A DNA stretch of 64,000 bases from Euphorbia lathyris (Eukaryota > Streptophyta > Magnoliopsida > Malpighiales > Euphorbiaceae). Of the stretch, positions 54,136 through 64,000 are shown one piece after another. Below the pieces are notes generated by a model. It was given only the letters and a program-made list of their open reading frames with translations, was not told the origin of the DNA and ran no database searches. The stretch spans positions 60,969,756 to 61,033,755 of the forward strand of contig NC_088911.1 of NCBI RefSeq assembly GCF_963576675.1, read 5' to 3'. How positions within the stretch are numbered: the stretch's first letter is position 1; the number at the start of each line of letters is the position of its first letter. Position numbers and translations under genes: made by a program.

Positions 54136-57100
54136 GACATTCCAAGTTCCACTGGAAAGGGTGCTCCTTTTTACTTAGGCGATAGAAAGGAATGTATCAT
54201 TAAGCGGAGCAATAGATGAATCTTTTGAGGGCTATGAGTCGATCGTTCAGTCTTTGTACCTCTAGCAGCATTTTAGGGCGATTATTTGTAAGATGGCACT
54301 GATAATCTCTAGGTTTGGCTCAATTCTCCTTTCTGACACTTTGTAGCCTAGGAATTTGTGGAATCTTATATCGAAAAGGCATTTCTCTGGGTTCAGTTTC
54401 AAGTTATATTTGTTGAAAATATCGAATGCTTGGGCGAGGCAGCAGGAATGATCTTCCTCATTGGCATTGAGCATTATCATATCGTTGATGTAAACTTAGA
54501 CCGTGTTGCTTATAAGGTCAGCGAACATTTTATCAATGAGCCGCTGATAGGTTGCTCCGAAATTCTTTAGACCGAACGACATTACATTGTAGCAATAGGT
54601 TCCCTTATGGGTGATGAATGAAGTTTTCTCTGCATCGTTCAGATCCATAAGGATTTGCTAAAAACTAGCTATTGCATCAAATTGAGATAGAATTTATGAC
54701 CAGCTGTCTGATCAATCAGCTGATCGATGTTAAGTAGAGGATATAATCTTTCGGACACGCTTTACTGACATTAATGAAATCTACACACATTTTATAGTTT
54801 CCATTACTCTTCTTTATAAATACAACATTAGAGAGCCAATCAGGGTAATGCACTTCCCTAATAAACTTAACAGTTAAGAGCTTGTTAATTCCAGCCTTGA
54901 TTGTTTCCTGCTTGTATTGAGAGTGCAGTCGCTTCTTCTGTTTTACTAGTGTGTGTGAGGAGTCGATGTCCAGCTAGTCTGTTGCATGATCGAGAGATAC
55001 CCCAATGATGTCTGTCGTGGTCTAGATAAAGACCTTCTCATTGTCCGAGAGGACCGCTTAAATTGATTATGACTGCTCCAGGGAGAGCCGACTCCCCATC
55101 TTGATGATGCAACCTTCAATAACTGAGAAGTCAATTACTGGCTCGGTAGGTTAAGGATTGTACCCCCAACGGTCTTTTGAAGCTTCATTAACCACTAATG
55201 CTATCTGTGGGTGAGTGGCCTGCCAATGGACCTCTTTGGCGAGTTGCCGGTCTCCGGTGATGACCAGGTTGCCTTTTGCACTTAGGAGAGTGAAAGTGAG
55301 GGCAGAGATGTTGATGGTGGTAGCGGCGCACGAGGTGAGGGGCCTTCCCATGATTGTGTTGTATACTAGTAGGATATCCACCACCTCCCAATTACCCATG
55401 AGCTCTACTTTTTTGCTTCCTTCTATGAAAATGATGAGCATGGAGATAAGGCCAAGGACCGACACCTCAATATCGAACACTCCAACCAGAGGGAAGGTTC
55501 CTTCCTAGAGTCTCTTTTTGCTGCACTTCATTATCTCCAACACTTTTCGAGTGAGGAGGCTGACTAGGCTGCCAATGTCCACCAAGATTATGAAGACGTT
55601 GAAGTTTCTAATGGCCAGAGTGACCACCAATGCTTCTGGGTGTAGGGTTGGGAGAGGGGGTTGGACGACCAATGACCCCCTCATTGGTCTATTCATCTTT
55701 TTGCTGGAAGAGCTTTCTGTGGAGTAGGATGGCCCTCCTTCATTGATTACCAATATCTACCCGTGGTACCTGGGCCTTTTCACATCTTCCTGCCTCCATG
55801 GGGGATCGCTCTGCCTTTGATGATTGTCCAGCTAGCGGGCAGCCATTGGCGGGGAGTTGTGCATGTGGTTCCTTATCGGAGTAGTGGACCTCACGAACCG
55901 CTAGGTGGCCTACTTTTGCTGTCTCTCTAGAATCCATCTGCTCTTCCTCTTGCCTCGGGCGGTAGGGAAGATGACCATCATCTTTTCGCGACTTGGAGGA
56001 GTCCTTCGGCTCTGCTACCTATTTAGCTTTCTCTTCCTTTTTAGCCTCCCCCTTGCTTCTGGCTTTCTCGGACTCTTCATAACTTGTAGATCGGTCGGTA
56101 TTATCATAATGCACAAAGGTTTTCACCATGGCCATCAGTTCCTTAAAAGTATGATGAAGCTTGCAGTAACATTTTTTCCTCAGGGGCTCGTAGGTTGTCT
56201 CGTTTGCTAGCGCATCATAGGGCACTTCTAGTTTCAGGCACTTGACTTGTGAGGCAAGATGATTAAAATGGACCAGGAAATTTTGGAGAGGTTCAGTTGG
56301 TCTTTGTCGCAGGTTATTCAGGTCAGACCTAATCCTCCTCACTTTTGCAGTGGCTGCAAAACGAGCCAAAAATAAGTCCTTAAGTAAACCAAAAGAGTCG
56401 ATAGATTTGGTGGCCAGACCCATGTACCACTTCTACGCACTTCCTAACAAGCTTGTAGGAAAAACCTTGCACATGATATCATCATCTTTAGAGTAGAGGT
56501 TGATGGTGATCATGAAAGAAGCAACGTGATCGTTGGGATCTTTAGTGCCGGAATAGTAGGTCAGCTTGGGAGTCTTCCATTCTCTGGGAAAATGGGTGTC
56601 TATGATTCTATAGACTAGCAGAGTTTTTCTCGAGGTGATGTTTCCACCCATCACTCTATCGAGAGCTCTTTTGTCAAGAAATCTTTGCTTATCCTTCCAA
56701 GCCTATTCTTCATAAAATATCTTAGAAGAAAGTTGCCTAGGGCGGATGAAAGGAATGCGGAAAGGCTATCCTAGTTCACAGGTGTAGTTGCGTGTACTTC
56801 AATTCATTGATATTCAGTTTGTGTTCAGTGTACCGCAGCTTGTCTAGCCTATATGAAGCAAGCCTACTCTTCTTCATGTGAAATATTTATTGGAACCTGG
56901 ATTCCAGCATGTCCTCGACATCCAGGGGGCCAAGAGGCACTGGGATCAGGATTGTCGCTGATTGGATGGCGGGTTGCATCTCTGCCAGAAGGGATTGAGT
57001 AGGTCAGGCTATTACTAGAGCTGCTTTAGTGGCTGGTGTTGGTGCCCTAACGGATACCACTAGTTGAGTCGGGGTGGAGGGTTGTTGTTACATAGACATT

Positions 57101-57400
57101 TGACCCCTCAAGAATTTCCGAATCTTCCAATTTTCCTCCTGAAGGACTTGCTGTTGGTTAATAATCTTCAATTGTGCTGCCATCTAAACGGCTTGAGTGG
57201 TTTGGAAGCTCTTTATCATGTTGATAAGCTATCTGAAGGGCTTAGTGGATTCTTTGTCAGAGTCGACTTCTGTTAGCAGGGGGCTCAAATTTTGTGGTTG
57301 TATTGTTGAGCTTTGTTTAACTTTGGTAGAGGGGGAGCTGTGCTGGCAATCAATGGATTCAACATCTCCTTGATCGACATCAGGGTTGCTTTTGAATCAG
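54136..57400 (-). pseudogene. Tat-type Gypsy gag-protease-RT, decayed
   Basis: Minus-strand order: gag (56654-56019), a linker with basic and acidic stretches to about 55740, protease (55753-55151) and RT (about 55134-54136). Gag has FPREWKTPKLTYYSGTKDPN, DHVASFMITINLYSKDDDIM and SIDSFGLLKDLFLARFAA, the Tat-lineage pattern. Protease has VDIGSLVSLLTRKVLEIM, with DIG where the catalytic DTG/DSG is expected. RT shows LNPEKCLFDIRFHKFLGYKV, and FQWNLECQ ends the preserved part. Stops (56433, 56019, 55740, 55505 and many in RT) and frame changes make it non-functional. RNase H and integrase are absent; SIRE-like sequence begins where RT ends. Confidence 0.78.
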
Positions 57401-57408
57401 CCATTAAT

Positions 57409-58290
57409 GCGTTTAACAAAGCAGCAGTGGAAGGCATGAATTTAAATAATGAGAAATGAGTCGTGTGCTACTCCACGTTTACCGCACCAAATAATGGAGT
57501 TACGAGATTTACGGTTGTCGTTTTCTTATCGTTCTCCTCCTGCACCGGGAACGGTCTCTATATACACTATGACGATCAAGTTAGTATAGAGATATGTGAT
57601 GAGCAAAGAGTTCTAAAGAGAGAAATCGGCCATTACTGCGTTTAACAAAGCAACAGTGGGAGGGATGAATTTCAAGAATGAGAAATGAGTTGTGTGCTAC
57701 TCCACGCTCACTGCACCAAATAATAGAGTTGTGAGATTTCTGGTTGTCGTTCTCCTCCTGCGTCGGGAACGGTCTCTGTGTACACTTCGACGATCAAGTT
57801 AATATAGAGATATATGATGAACAAAGAGTTCTAAAGAGAGGAATCATCCATTACTGCGTTTAACAATGCAACAGTGGGATAGATGAATTTCAAGAATGAG
57901 AAATGAGTCGTGTGCTTCTCCACGCTCACTGCACCGAATAATAGAATTATGAGATTTCCGACTATCGTGCTCCTCATGCACCGGGAACAGTCCCTATGTA
58001 CAATCTGACAATCAAGTTAGTATTGAGATATGTGATAAGCAAATAGTTATAGAGAAAGGAATCGACCATTACTGCGTTTAACAAAGCAGCAGTGGGAAGG
58101 ATGAATTTCAAGAATGAGAAATGAGTCGTGTGCTACTCTACGCTCATTGCACCAAATAATAGAGTTATGAGATTTACGACTGTCGTTTTCCTATCATTCT
58201 CCTCATGCGCAGGGAACGGTCCCTATGTACACTTCGACGATCAAGTTAGTATAGAGATATGTGATGAGCAAAGAGCTCTAGAGAGAGGAA
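57409..58290. repeat. Tandem array, about 218-bp unit, four copies
   Basis: GCGTTTAACAAAGCAGCAGT begins units at 57409, 57638, 57856 and 58074 (229, 218 and 218 bp). Shared text includes GAGAAATGAGTCGTGTGCTA and ACGATCAAGTTAGTATAGAG. The array lies upstream of gag in the minus-strand Tat element; tandem repeats in non-coding parts are a known habit of Tat/Ogre elements. Small repeat-encoded frames are not genes. Confidence 0.9.
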
Positions 58291-58416
58291 TCTAATATCC
58301 TTTACCAATAGTGCATTCCTCCCATTTATAGGGGTGGAGTAGTAGAATCAGTGACTAAAGTGTCCTTACGCATTTAGCTAAATGGGTCTGACCTTAGTTG
58401 GGCGATTTACCCGTTT
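58291..58416 (-). other. Remnant of the Tat-element LTR or leader
   Basis: In element orientation CCTATAAATGGGAGGAATGC (about 58316-58335) contains a TATA box placed as in an LTR promoter. The remainder of the LTR is replaced by plastid-derived sequence. Confidence 0.4.
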
Positions 58417-58575
58417 TATTGATTCCTACGGATTGGATCAAAAACAATTCTTGAATTAGGTATTCAACTCCAGGGATGAATCGAAAAAGAAATCTTTATT
58501 GGTTCTACCTTTTTTTTATGAAGAGAATAAATCTTTTTATCGAAGGATCAGCAAAAAAAAAGGGTCCGGATCTCC
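58417..58575 (+). other. Plastid ycf2 fragment inserted in the nucleus (NUPT)
   Basis: The sequence TTATTGATTCCTACGGATTG through TTTTTATCGAAGGATCAG encodes, with small indels, pieces such as [32 protein letters not shown] and SFYRRI. From memory these belong to the large plastid gene ycf2. Changes such as a base loss after QKQFLN and a lengthened A-run after GGATCAGC show it is not functional. It ends near GGGTCCGGATCTCC. Confidence 0.75.
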
Positions 58576-58701
58576 CTTTGGATAGTCTTGGATATTGGAC
58601 CATCAGGCTTACTCTGCATCCATATCCCTCATCAAAAAAAAAATATTTGTAAAACTTTTTTTTTAATTATTGTTCCTACTTAGAATTAATACACATATTT
58701 G

Positions 58702-60830
58702 TTTCTGTCCCCAAGTCACTCACTTATTCTTTGCAGCTGATGTCCTAATCTTTCTGGAAGGTAATGAGGAGCAGTTGAGTGTTATTATGGATATTCTTGA
58801 TTGTTTCTGTTCGGCCTCTGGGCAGAAGCTTAATGTCCAGAAGTCTAGGATGATGTGCTCTAAAAATATGAACCAGAGAGTCTGTAAAAGGTTAAGTGAT
58901 CTATCGGGTATTCCTCTGACTGGCTCTCTAGGGAAGTATCTGGGTATTCCCCTCCACAGTGAGAGAGTGTCTAAGGTGTCTTTTAAAGATACTTTGGATA
59001 AAGCTAACATGAAGTGTGCCATGTGGAAAGCCAAGTCTCTCTCTCGCTAGCCGCCTTACATTAATTCAATCTGTTAATTGTGCAACTCCCAATCACATTA
59101 TGCAGGCTTATCTTCTCCCGGATCCTGTGCTTAAAGATCTTGATAAAATTAACCGTAGGTTCCTGTGGGGGGAAGCTGAGGAGGGGAGAAAGATCCATCT
59201 TGTGCCTTGGAGTGAGGTTTGTCAGCCTAAAGATTCAAGAGGTCTGGGCATTAGGAAAGCTAAAGATAATAATAAAGTCTTATTAATGAAACTTTTGTGG
59301 CGAATGTGGCAGTGTCCTACAGCTCTATGGGTCCAGCTCTTATGTGGGAAGTACCGAAAGGATAAGGTGTTGGGGGGGCCTAAGGAGAGAATGGTTAATT
59401 GTTCCTTTCTTTGGAAAGGCATTAGTGCAGTGTTTGCTGAATTTTGTTATGGGATTGGGTGGAATGTGGGTAATGGTAGGTCCATCAGTTTCTGGAAGGA
59501 TATTTGGGTAGGTAAGAAGCCTTTATTGGAGGTTTGTACTTCCTTGCCTCCGTTGGACGTTCAGGACTGGAGGATTGCTGATGTTGTGGATTCTGAGGGT
59601 GAGTGGATTTGGGATAAATTTGATTCATACCTCAGTCTGGAATCGCTCCTTTCTATTAGAGGGGTTCACATTAGTAATCAAATTGAGGATCAGGATAGTT
59701 ACTGTTGGGCGTTGACAAACAATGGGGCCTATTCGTGTAAATCTGCTTTTCAGACTTTCTATCAGGGTTTGGATTCTTCTTCCCTAGGGGTGTGGAAGAC
59801 GATTTGGGGCTTGAAAGTACCATACCGCATTAGGAGCTTCCTATAGGAATAGGTTGCTTACTAACTCGGATAGAAAAAGGAGGCACCTGGTGGATTCTGG
59901 AGCCTGTGGCAGATGCAAAGGGTTTGAGGAGACGTTGTGCCATGCTCTCAGGGATTGTGAGAAAAGTTTAGAGGTTTGGAGAAGAATTCTCCCTATGGAT
60001 GTGCTTTCTTCCTTTTTAGCCCATTCTGAAAATAATTGGTTTGTTGATGGTATTAATGGGATTCTTCTGCCTAGGAATTAAGGTGTTCTTCTTTTTGTGG
60101 TGGTGTGCCATCAGATTTGGAGGTGGCGGAACGAGGAGATCTTTGGAGGAGGAGTGGTTTCTATGCCAAATGTCCTTGATTTCTTTTCTAAGAAGATTAG
60201 TACCTGGGTTGAGAGTTTTGGTGAGGACCCCTTAGCTAGGGTGGTTCAGAGGAAGGAGGTCAATCTTTTAGGCTGGTGTAGGCCGAGTGAAGGTGTGGTT
60301 AAGCTCAACACGGATGGTTCTTGTCTGAGAGATGGGAGAATTGCTGCAGGAGGGGTCCTTAGAGACGATGGAGGCAGGTGGGTTTCTGGCTTCTCTCAGA
60401 ATTTGGGTATTGGTTCTTCCTTTTCTGCAGAGCTTTGGGGGATTCTCTCTGGCCTGAAGCTGGCTAAGGAGCTAGGGGTGAAGAAGCTTCTGGTTGAGTC
60501 AGATAACCAAGAAGCGGTTAAAATGATTTCTGATGGCAAGTCTATTTGCAGGAATAGCTTGAATATTATTAAAGGCATTAAAAGGATTGGGTCCTCCTTT
60601 GAGTCTATTAAGTTTGTTCATATTTATAGGGAGCAGAACCGCGCCGCGGACCGTCTTGCAATGGAAGGGCACTCTGGTTTGTTGGGTCTTTCTACCTTTT
60701 CTTCTCCACCGGACTTCATTTCTTCTTTGATCTTGGAGGATGTGGTGGGGATCAGTTTTCCTAGGCTGATCCTGGGTTGAGTTGTTTTGTTTGTTTGTTT
60801 TTTTCTTTCCTTTCCTACCAAAAAAAAAAA
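58702..60830 (+). pseudogene. 5'-truncated copy of the full-length LINE family
   Basis: It begins inside RT at CTGTCCCCAAGTCACTCAC, which matches the full-length LINE at about 13187, and is collinear with it to the end, including the A-tail (60820-60830). The RT motif reads FFAAD where the intact copy has FFADD. Frame breaks: a one-base change near 59040 (SLSR then LASRLTL), a small deletion with stop near 59846, and a shift near 60080. The RNase H part from 60097 to the TGA at 60780 is open (KLNTDGSCL, SAELWGIL, ESDNQEA, AADRLAMEG). The left end abuts plastid/unknown sequence; I found no clear target duplication. Confidence 0.9.
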
Positions 60831-61140
60831 TAAAGATGATATATATGATGTCATTAATAGGTGGTGTTAAATTCTATAGTTGAAATGCAATTCAATTCAC
60901 AAAGAGTTTTTTTTTGGGTAAATTTCAAAAAAAAACCCATGTGGTTTGATATTGTTCCAAAAAAACCATTGTGGTTTGTTATTACAAAAAAAAGGACTGT
61001 GGTTTGCGCCGTTACCCGAAAAACGGAAAATGGCTTAACAGTGTTAAAATGCTGACGTGGCATAGGGGTAAAGTTGGAAATTCGATTTTTTTTTCCTCTC
61101 TCTCTCCTCCTTCTTCCTTCTTCCTCCTTCTTCTACTTCT

Positions 61141-61232
61141 CCTCCTCTTCTTCCTTCTTCTTCTTCTTCCTCATTCTCCTTCTCTTCTTCTTCTTCTTCT
61201 TCTTCTTCTTCTTCTTCTTCTTCCTTCTTCTT
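61141..61232 (+). repeat. (TTC)n microsatellite
   Basis: A run of TTC units with occasional CTC/TCC breaks. Its complement lies in the opposite arm of the same element. Confidence 0.9.
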
Positions 61233-61237
61233 TTTTT

Positions 61238-61355
61238 AAGTTTCGGAAATCTGGGGATTTTCCAGAAATCTGGAAAATTTCCAGAAATCTGGAAATTTCC
61301 AGATTTCTGGAAAATCCAGAAATCCGGAAATCCGGAAATTTTCCAGATTTCCGGA
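61238..61355. repeat. Nested AAATCTGGAAATTTCCAGATTT palindromes
   Basis: Repeats of CCAGAAATCTGGAAA and TTTCCAGATTTCTGG alternate in both orientations, giving several possible stems. The same words recur at 62031-62078. Confidence 0.85.
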
Positions 61356-62440
61356 AAATCAAGAACAAGACTTCTTTATTTTAATATTCCCTCCCACTCA
61401 CCCATAAGAATTTTCATTACATGTAATCTAATATTATAATACACTAATCATCTATGCAAATAACCCTAATCATACTATGAGAGATAACCATCCTTTGCAC
61501 CCATTTCCTCCTTGATTTTGGTATAATTGATGTCAAACTTCCTTAAAAGCTAAACAATTTCAGTCACTATATCAGCCACAAAATAACAATTTTCAAATAA
61601 TACCAGGCACTCATTTCCTCCTTGATTTTGGTATAATTTATCATTCACTGCAATTATCTAAACTTTCCCAGGGGGATTAAAAAAAGCATGGACAATCTCA
61701 TGCTGCAAATTGATTTCGTTAGTTGCCCTAACATTTTAACATGTACACAGAACAAAGAACACAAAAGCAAAGAACTTGACAATGTAAGGCTATTGGGACT
61801 ATAGGAAAATCCTTCAAAATTTCCTACTGATGCAAAAATAGCCGAATCAAAATAGCCCAAATCATATTTCAGCTTCATTATTCCACATAACATAAAATTT
61901 AGCATGTTTCAATACCCATGCCTGCATTCATAGAGAAAGAGGAAAACAAAAAGCTGCGAAAGAGGGAAAGGTAGAGAAGAAGCACCTAAAATTCAAAATC
62001 GAAGAAGTCCCTTAGCCGATGATGATACAAGAAATCTGGAAAATTTCCAGATTTCTGGAAAATTCCAGATTTCTTCGAGTAAGGGAATTTTTTTCTAAAA
62101 AAAAGAAAGAAAAAAAGAAGAAGAAGAAGGAGGAAGAAGAAAAAGGAAGAAGGAAGAAGAAGAAGAAGAAGGGAGAAGGAAGAAGATGAAGGAGGAGAGA
62201 GAAGAGGGGAAAAAATAAAATAAAAAAATCGATTTTCCTGTTTTACCCATGTGCCACGTCAGCACTTTAACGGTGTTAAGCCAATTTCCGTTTTTCGGGT
62301 AACGGCGCAAACCACAGTCCTTTTTTTTGTAATAACAAACCACAAGGGTTTTTTTGGAACAACATCAAACCACAGGGTTTTTTTTGAAATTTACCCTTTT
62401 TTTTACACTAATTTACAAAGAGTTGATGTCCTTAAATAAT

Positions 62441-63113
62441 GGCCTAATACTTCTCCAGCCCCCTTAACTTGTCCAAATTGGTCATTTTACCCCCTCAACT
62501 CATCGAATATCCTATTTACCTCCTTAACTCCATAAAAGTGGTATTTCTCACTCCCTCAACTTGTCCATTTCTCCCCCCAACTCATAGAATGTTCTATTTA
62601 CCCCCCTTAACTCCATAAAAGTGATATTTTTCACCCCTTACAATCCGTTATCGAAGCCTAAATTGATAAAAAAATTTAAACGTTAAACCTATATTTATGC
62701 TATTTTGTAAGTGGAACCTAAATTGATACTTCCCCAAAAATCATAGGCCTATTTTGGTACATTATCCCTACATATAATGTATTTAACTTATTTATATTAA
62801 TGTGCTTGTTATTTGTATTTTTTATTCGTTCTTTCTCTTTTCAACTTTTTTTACTACTATAAAGGGATAAGAAATACCATTTTTATGGAGTTAAGAGGGT
62901 AAATAGGATCATAAGTGGTGAGAAATACCACTTTTATGGAGTTAAGGGGGTAAATAAGATATTCGATGAGTTGAGAAGGGGTAAAATGACAAATTTGGAC
63001 ACGCGAGAAATACCATTTTTATGGAGTTAAGGGGGTAAATAGAACATTCGATGAGTTGAAATGGTAAAATGACCAATTTGAATAAGTTAAGGGGACTGGA
63101 GAAGCATTAAGCC
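62441..63113. mobile_element. Small MULE-type element with internal copies of its ends
   Basis: Ends are GGCCTAATACTTCTCCAG and GGCTTAATGCTTCTCCAG (complement strand). The flanks TTAAATAAT (62432-62440) and CTAAATAAT (63114-63122) are a 9-bp duplication with one mismatch. Words such as CCTTAACTCCATAAAAGTG and ATTCGATGAGTTGA occur twice in each arm, so the ends are internally duplicated. The GGCTTAATGC start equals that of the 15-kb MULE at 8359. No coding sequence. Confidence 0.82.
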
Positions 63114-63122
63114 CTAAATAAT

Positions 63123-64000
63123 TAAAGAATGTAAGGTGACATGAACCCAAAACAAATTTAGTGATTTATGATTTTTTTTAGTTGGATCAAGGTTATCGAC
63201 TTTTAACAAAATTTATCTATTGGTAATTTTATATATTTATATATAAAAAAATCTTTTTAAGATATCAAGTTTACCCGCAACGGAACACATTGAGATACCG
63301 CGCAACGGAACACATTGAGATACGACATATATTTTTAATTGTCATAATTGTCGCAATTCACATAATACGTAGTAAAATTACATATGGTTCGAAAATACGA
63401 TACAAAAACAATACTAACCTGATTAGTTTTACACGATTATGACAAGAAATTTTCTGGATTAGATTAGAATTGACTTATCAGACAATAACTCAATAATTGA
63501 CACAGCACGAATATCATAATTATCACCCGATAATTGACACAATGCGGACACCATAATTGCCAGATATCATCTTTGTCATCGGCCTACGAGATTCTTTCAC
63601 GTTCTAGCTCATTAATGCCGGAAACATAACAAGTTTTGGGGAATTCTTTCAATTTCCACTAATTCAAACTGATGCAGCCATTACTATAGCAGGTATCAGC
63701 ACGCAACCATCTTTGACAAAGCAATAAAGTGCTAAACATGTCATGACATTACACGATCCCCTAAAGAATCCATCTCATACATTTCATCACGCAATATAAA
63801 ATATGAATCTCATGAGAGGAAATCAGTTCACATTGAAGAAAAATCAACATTTATTCGAAACTAAACCACAAACTCAACGTATTATTTAGTCTATGGCGCT
63901 GAACATTGGCATAAGCAAATATAAAGAGAAAAAATTGATACTGATTTAGTACAGTGAATAATTCTCACTAACCCCAGGTCGAATGCTTTTGTAGATGGAC
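63123..64000. other. Unassigned right edge
   Basis: AT-rich sequence. A 25-bp unit (CGCAACGGAACACATTGAGA plus TACCG) is tandemly doubled at 63276-63323, and GATAATTGACACA.. words recur near 63495-63545. A gene could begin just beyond the edge, but nothing here supports one. Confidence 0.3.

Larger units (their letters stand above)
60916..62396. mobile_element. MULE-type TIR element with very long arms
   Basis: It starts GGGTAAATTTCAAAAAAAA and ends with the complement. The inverted ends of about 180 bp share GTGGTTTGCGCCGTTACCCG and TTAACA..GTTAAA.TGCTGACGTGGCA. The flanks are T-runs (nine bases at 60907-60915, eight at 62397-62404), so the duplication is 8-9 T but cannot be proved from sequence. 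Inside the ends, (TTC)n on the left (61141-61232) faces (GAA)n on the right (62105-62200), and AAATCTGGAAA palindromes occur on both sides, extending the foldback. The central 600 bp hold a repeated CATTTCCTCCTTGATTTTGG and no recognisable gene. Confidence 0.8.

Noticed and set aside
61074..61439. Leu/Phe-rich ORFs over the (TTC)n tract
   Set aside because: Pure microsatellite translation.
61654..61905. 83-codon minus-strand ORF inside the long-arm TIR element
   Set aside because: No family recognised. A neighbouring minus frame (FDINYTKIKEEMGAKDGY near 61490-61540) looked gene-like but was too short to assign.
63860..64000. Possible C-terminal minus-strand coding end at the right edge (SIYKSIRPGVSENYSLY then stop)
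   Set aside because: Too short to support without sequence beyond the window.

Overview
This is plant nuclear DNA, most likely from a eudicot. It has AT-rich intergenic sequence, short exons with GT-AG introns (plus one AT-AC intron), a RALF peptide gene, and dense nested retrotransposons, MULEs and hAT elements. Three host genes can be assembled completely: a RALF signalling peptide (5571-5915, +), heat shock factor-binding protein HSBP (6491-8134, -, five coding exons) and the ER mannosyltransferase ALG3 (36725-43600, -, 13 coding exons). The rest is transposable-element sequence of several ages. I saw no rRNA, tRNA or CRISPR array.

Layout. 1-1216: Copia element on the minus strand (5' LTR, primer-binding site, open gag) running off the left edge. 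1730-2760: decayed Gypsy gag. 3535-5272: non-autonomous MULE with a 9-bp target duplication and internal foldbacks, ending 298 bp before the RALF start codon. 5571-8134: RALF and HSBP. 8359-23562: a 15.2-kb composite built on an autonomous-type MULE. It carries a decayed mudrA transposase gene (-) and a GRF zinc-finger gene (+), and it was later entered by a full-length LINE (8597-15324, both ORFs open) and a solo LTR (17186-19473). 24341-36038: Athila-type Gypsy remains entered by a hAT element (25723-27578) and a SIRE-like LTR plus env-like gene (28265-33038), followed by an LTR and a LINE 3' fragment. 36725-43600: ALG3, with one MULE and two hAT elements in its introns. 43833-45212: a Pack-MULE upstream of ALG3 holding pieces of a GRAS and a VQ gene. 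45900-50483: Athila 5' LTR and broken gag-pol. 50963-52231: second SIRE-like LTR, then env-like remains. 54136-58416: Tat-type Gypsy gag-pro-RT (-) with a 218-bp tandem array. 58417-58575: a plastid ycf2 fragment. 58702-60830: a 5'-truncated copy of the LINE family. 60916-62396 and 62441-63113: two more TIR elements.

The genes do not form one pathway. The main theme is MULE biology. Each of the three host genes has a MULE bounded by an 8-10 bp duplication within 300 bp upstream of its start codon. One of these is the transposase source, one is a foldback-rich deletion derivative and one has captured host gene fragments. The best candidates for something new are the GRAS/VQ Pack-MULE, the AT-AC intron of HSBP, the hairpin-bearing MULE at RALF, and the intact LINE whose 5' end is built from 126-bp repeats.
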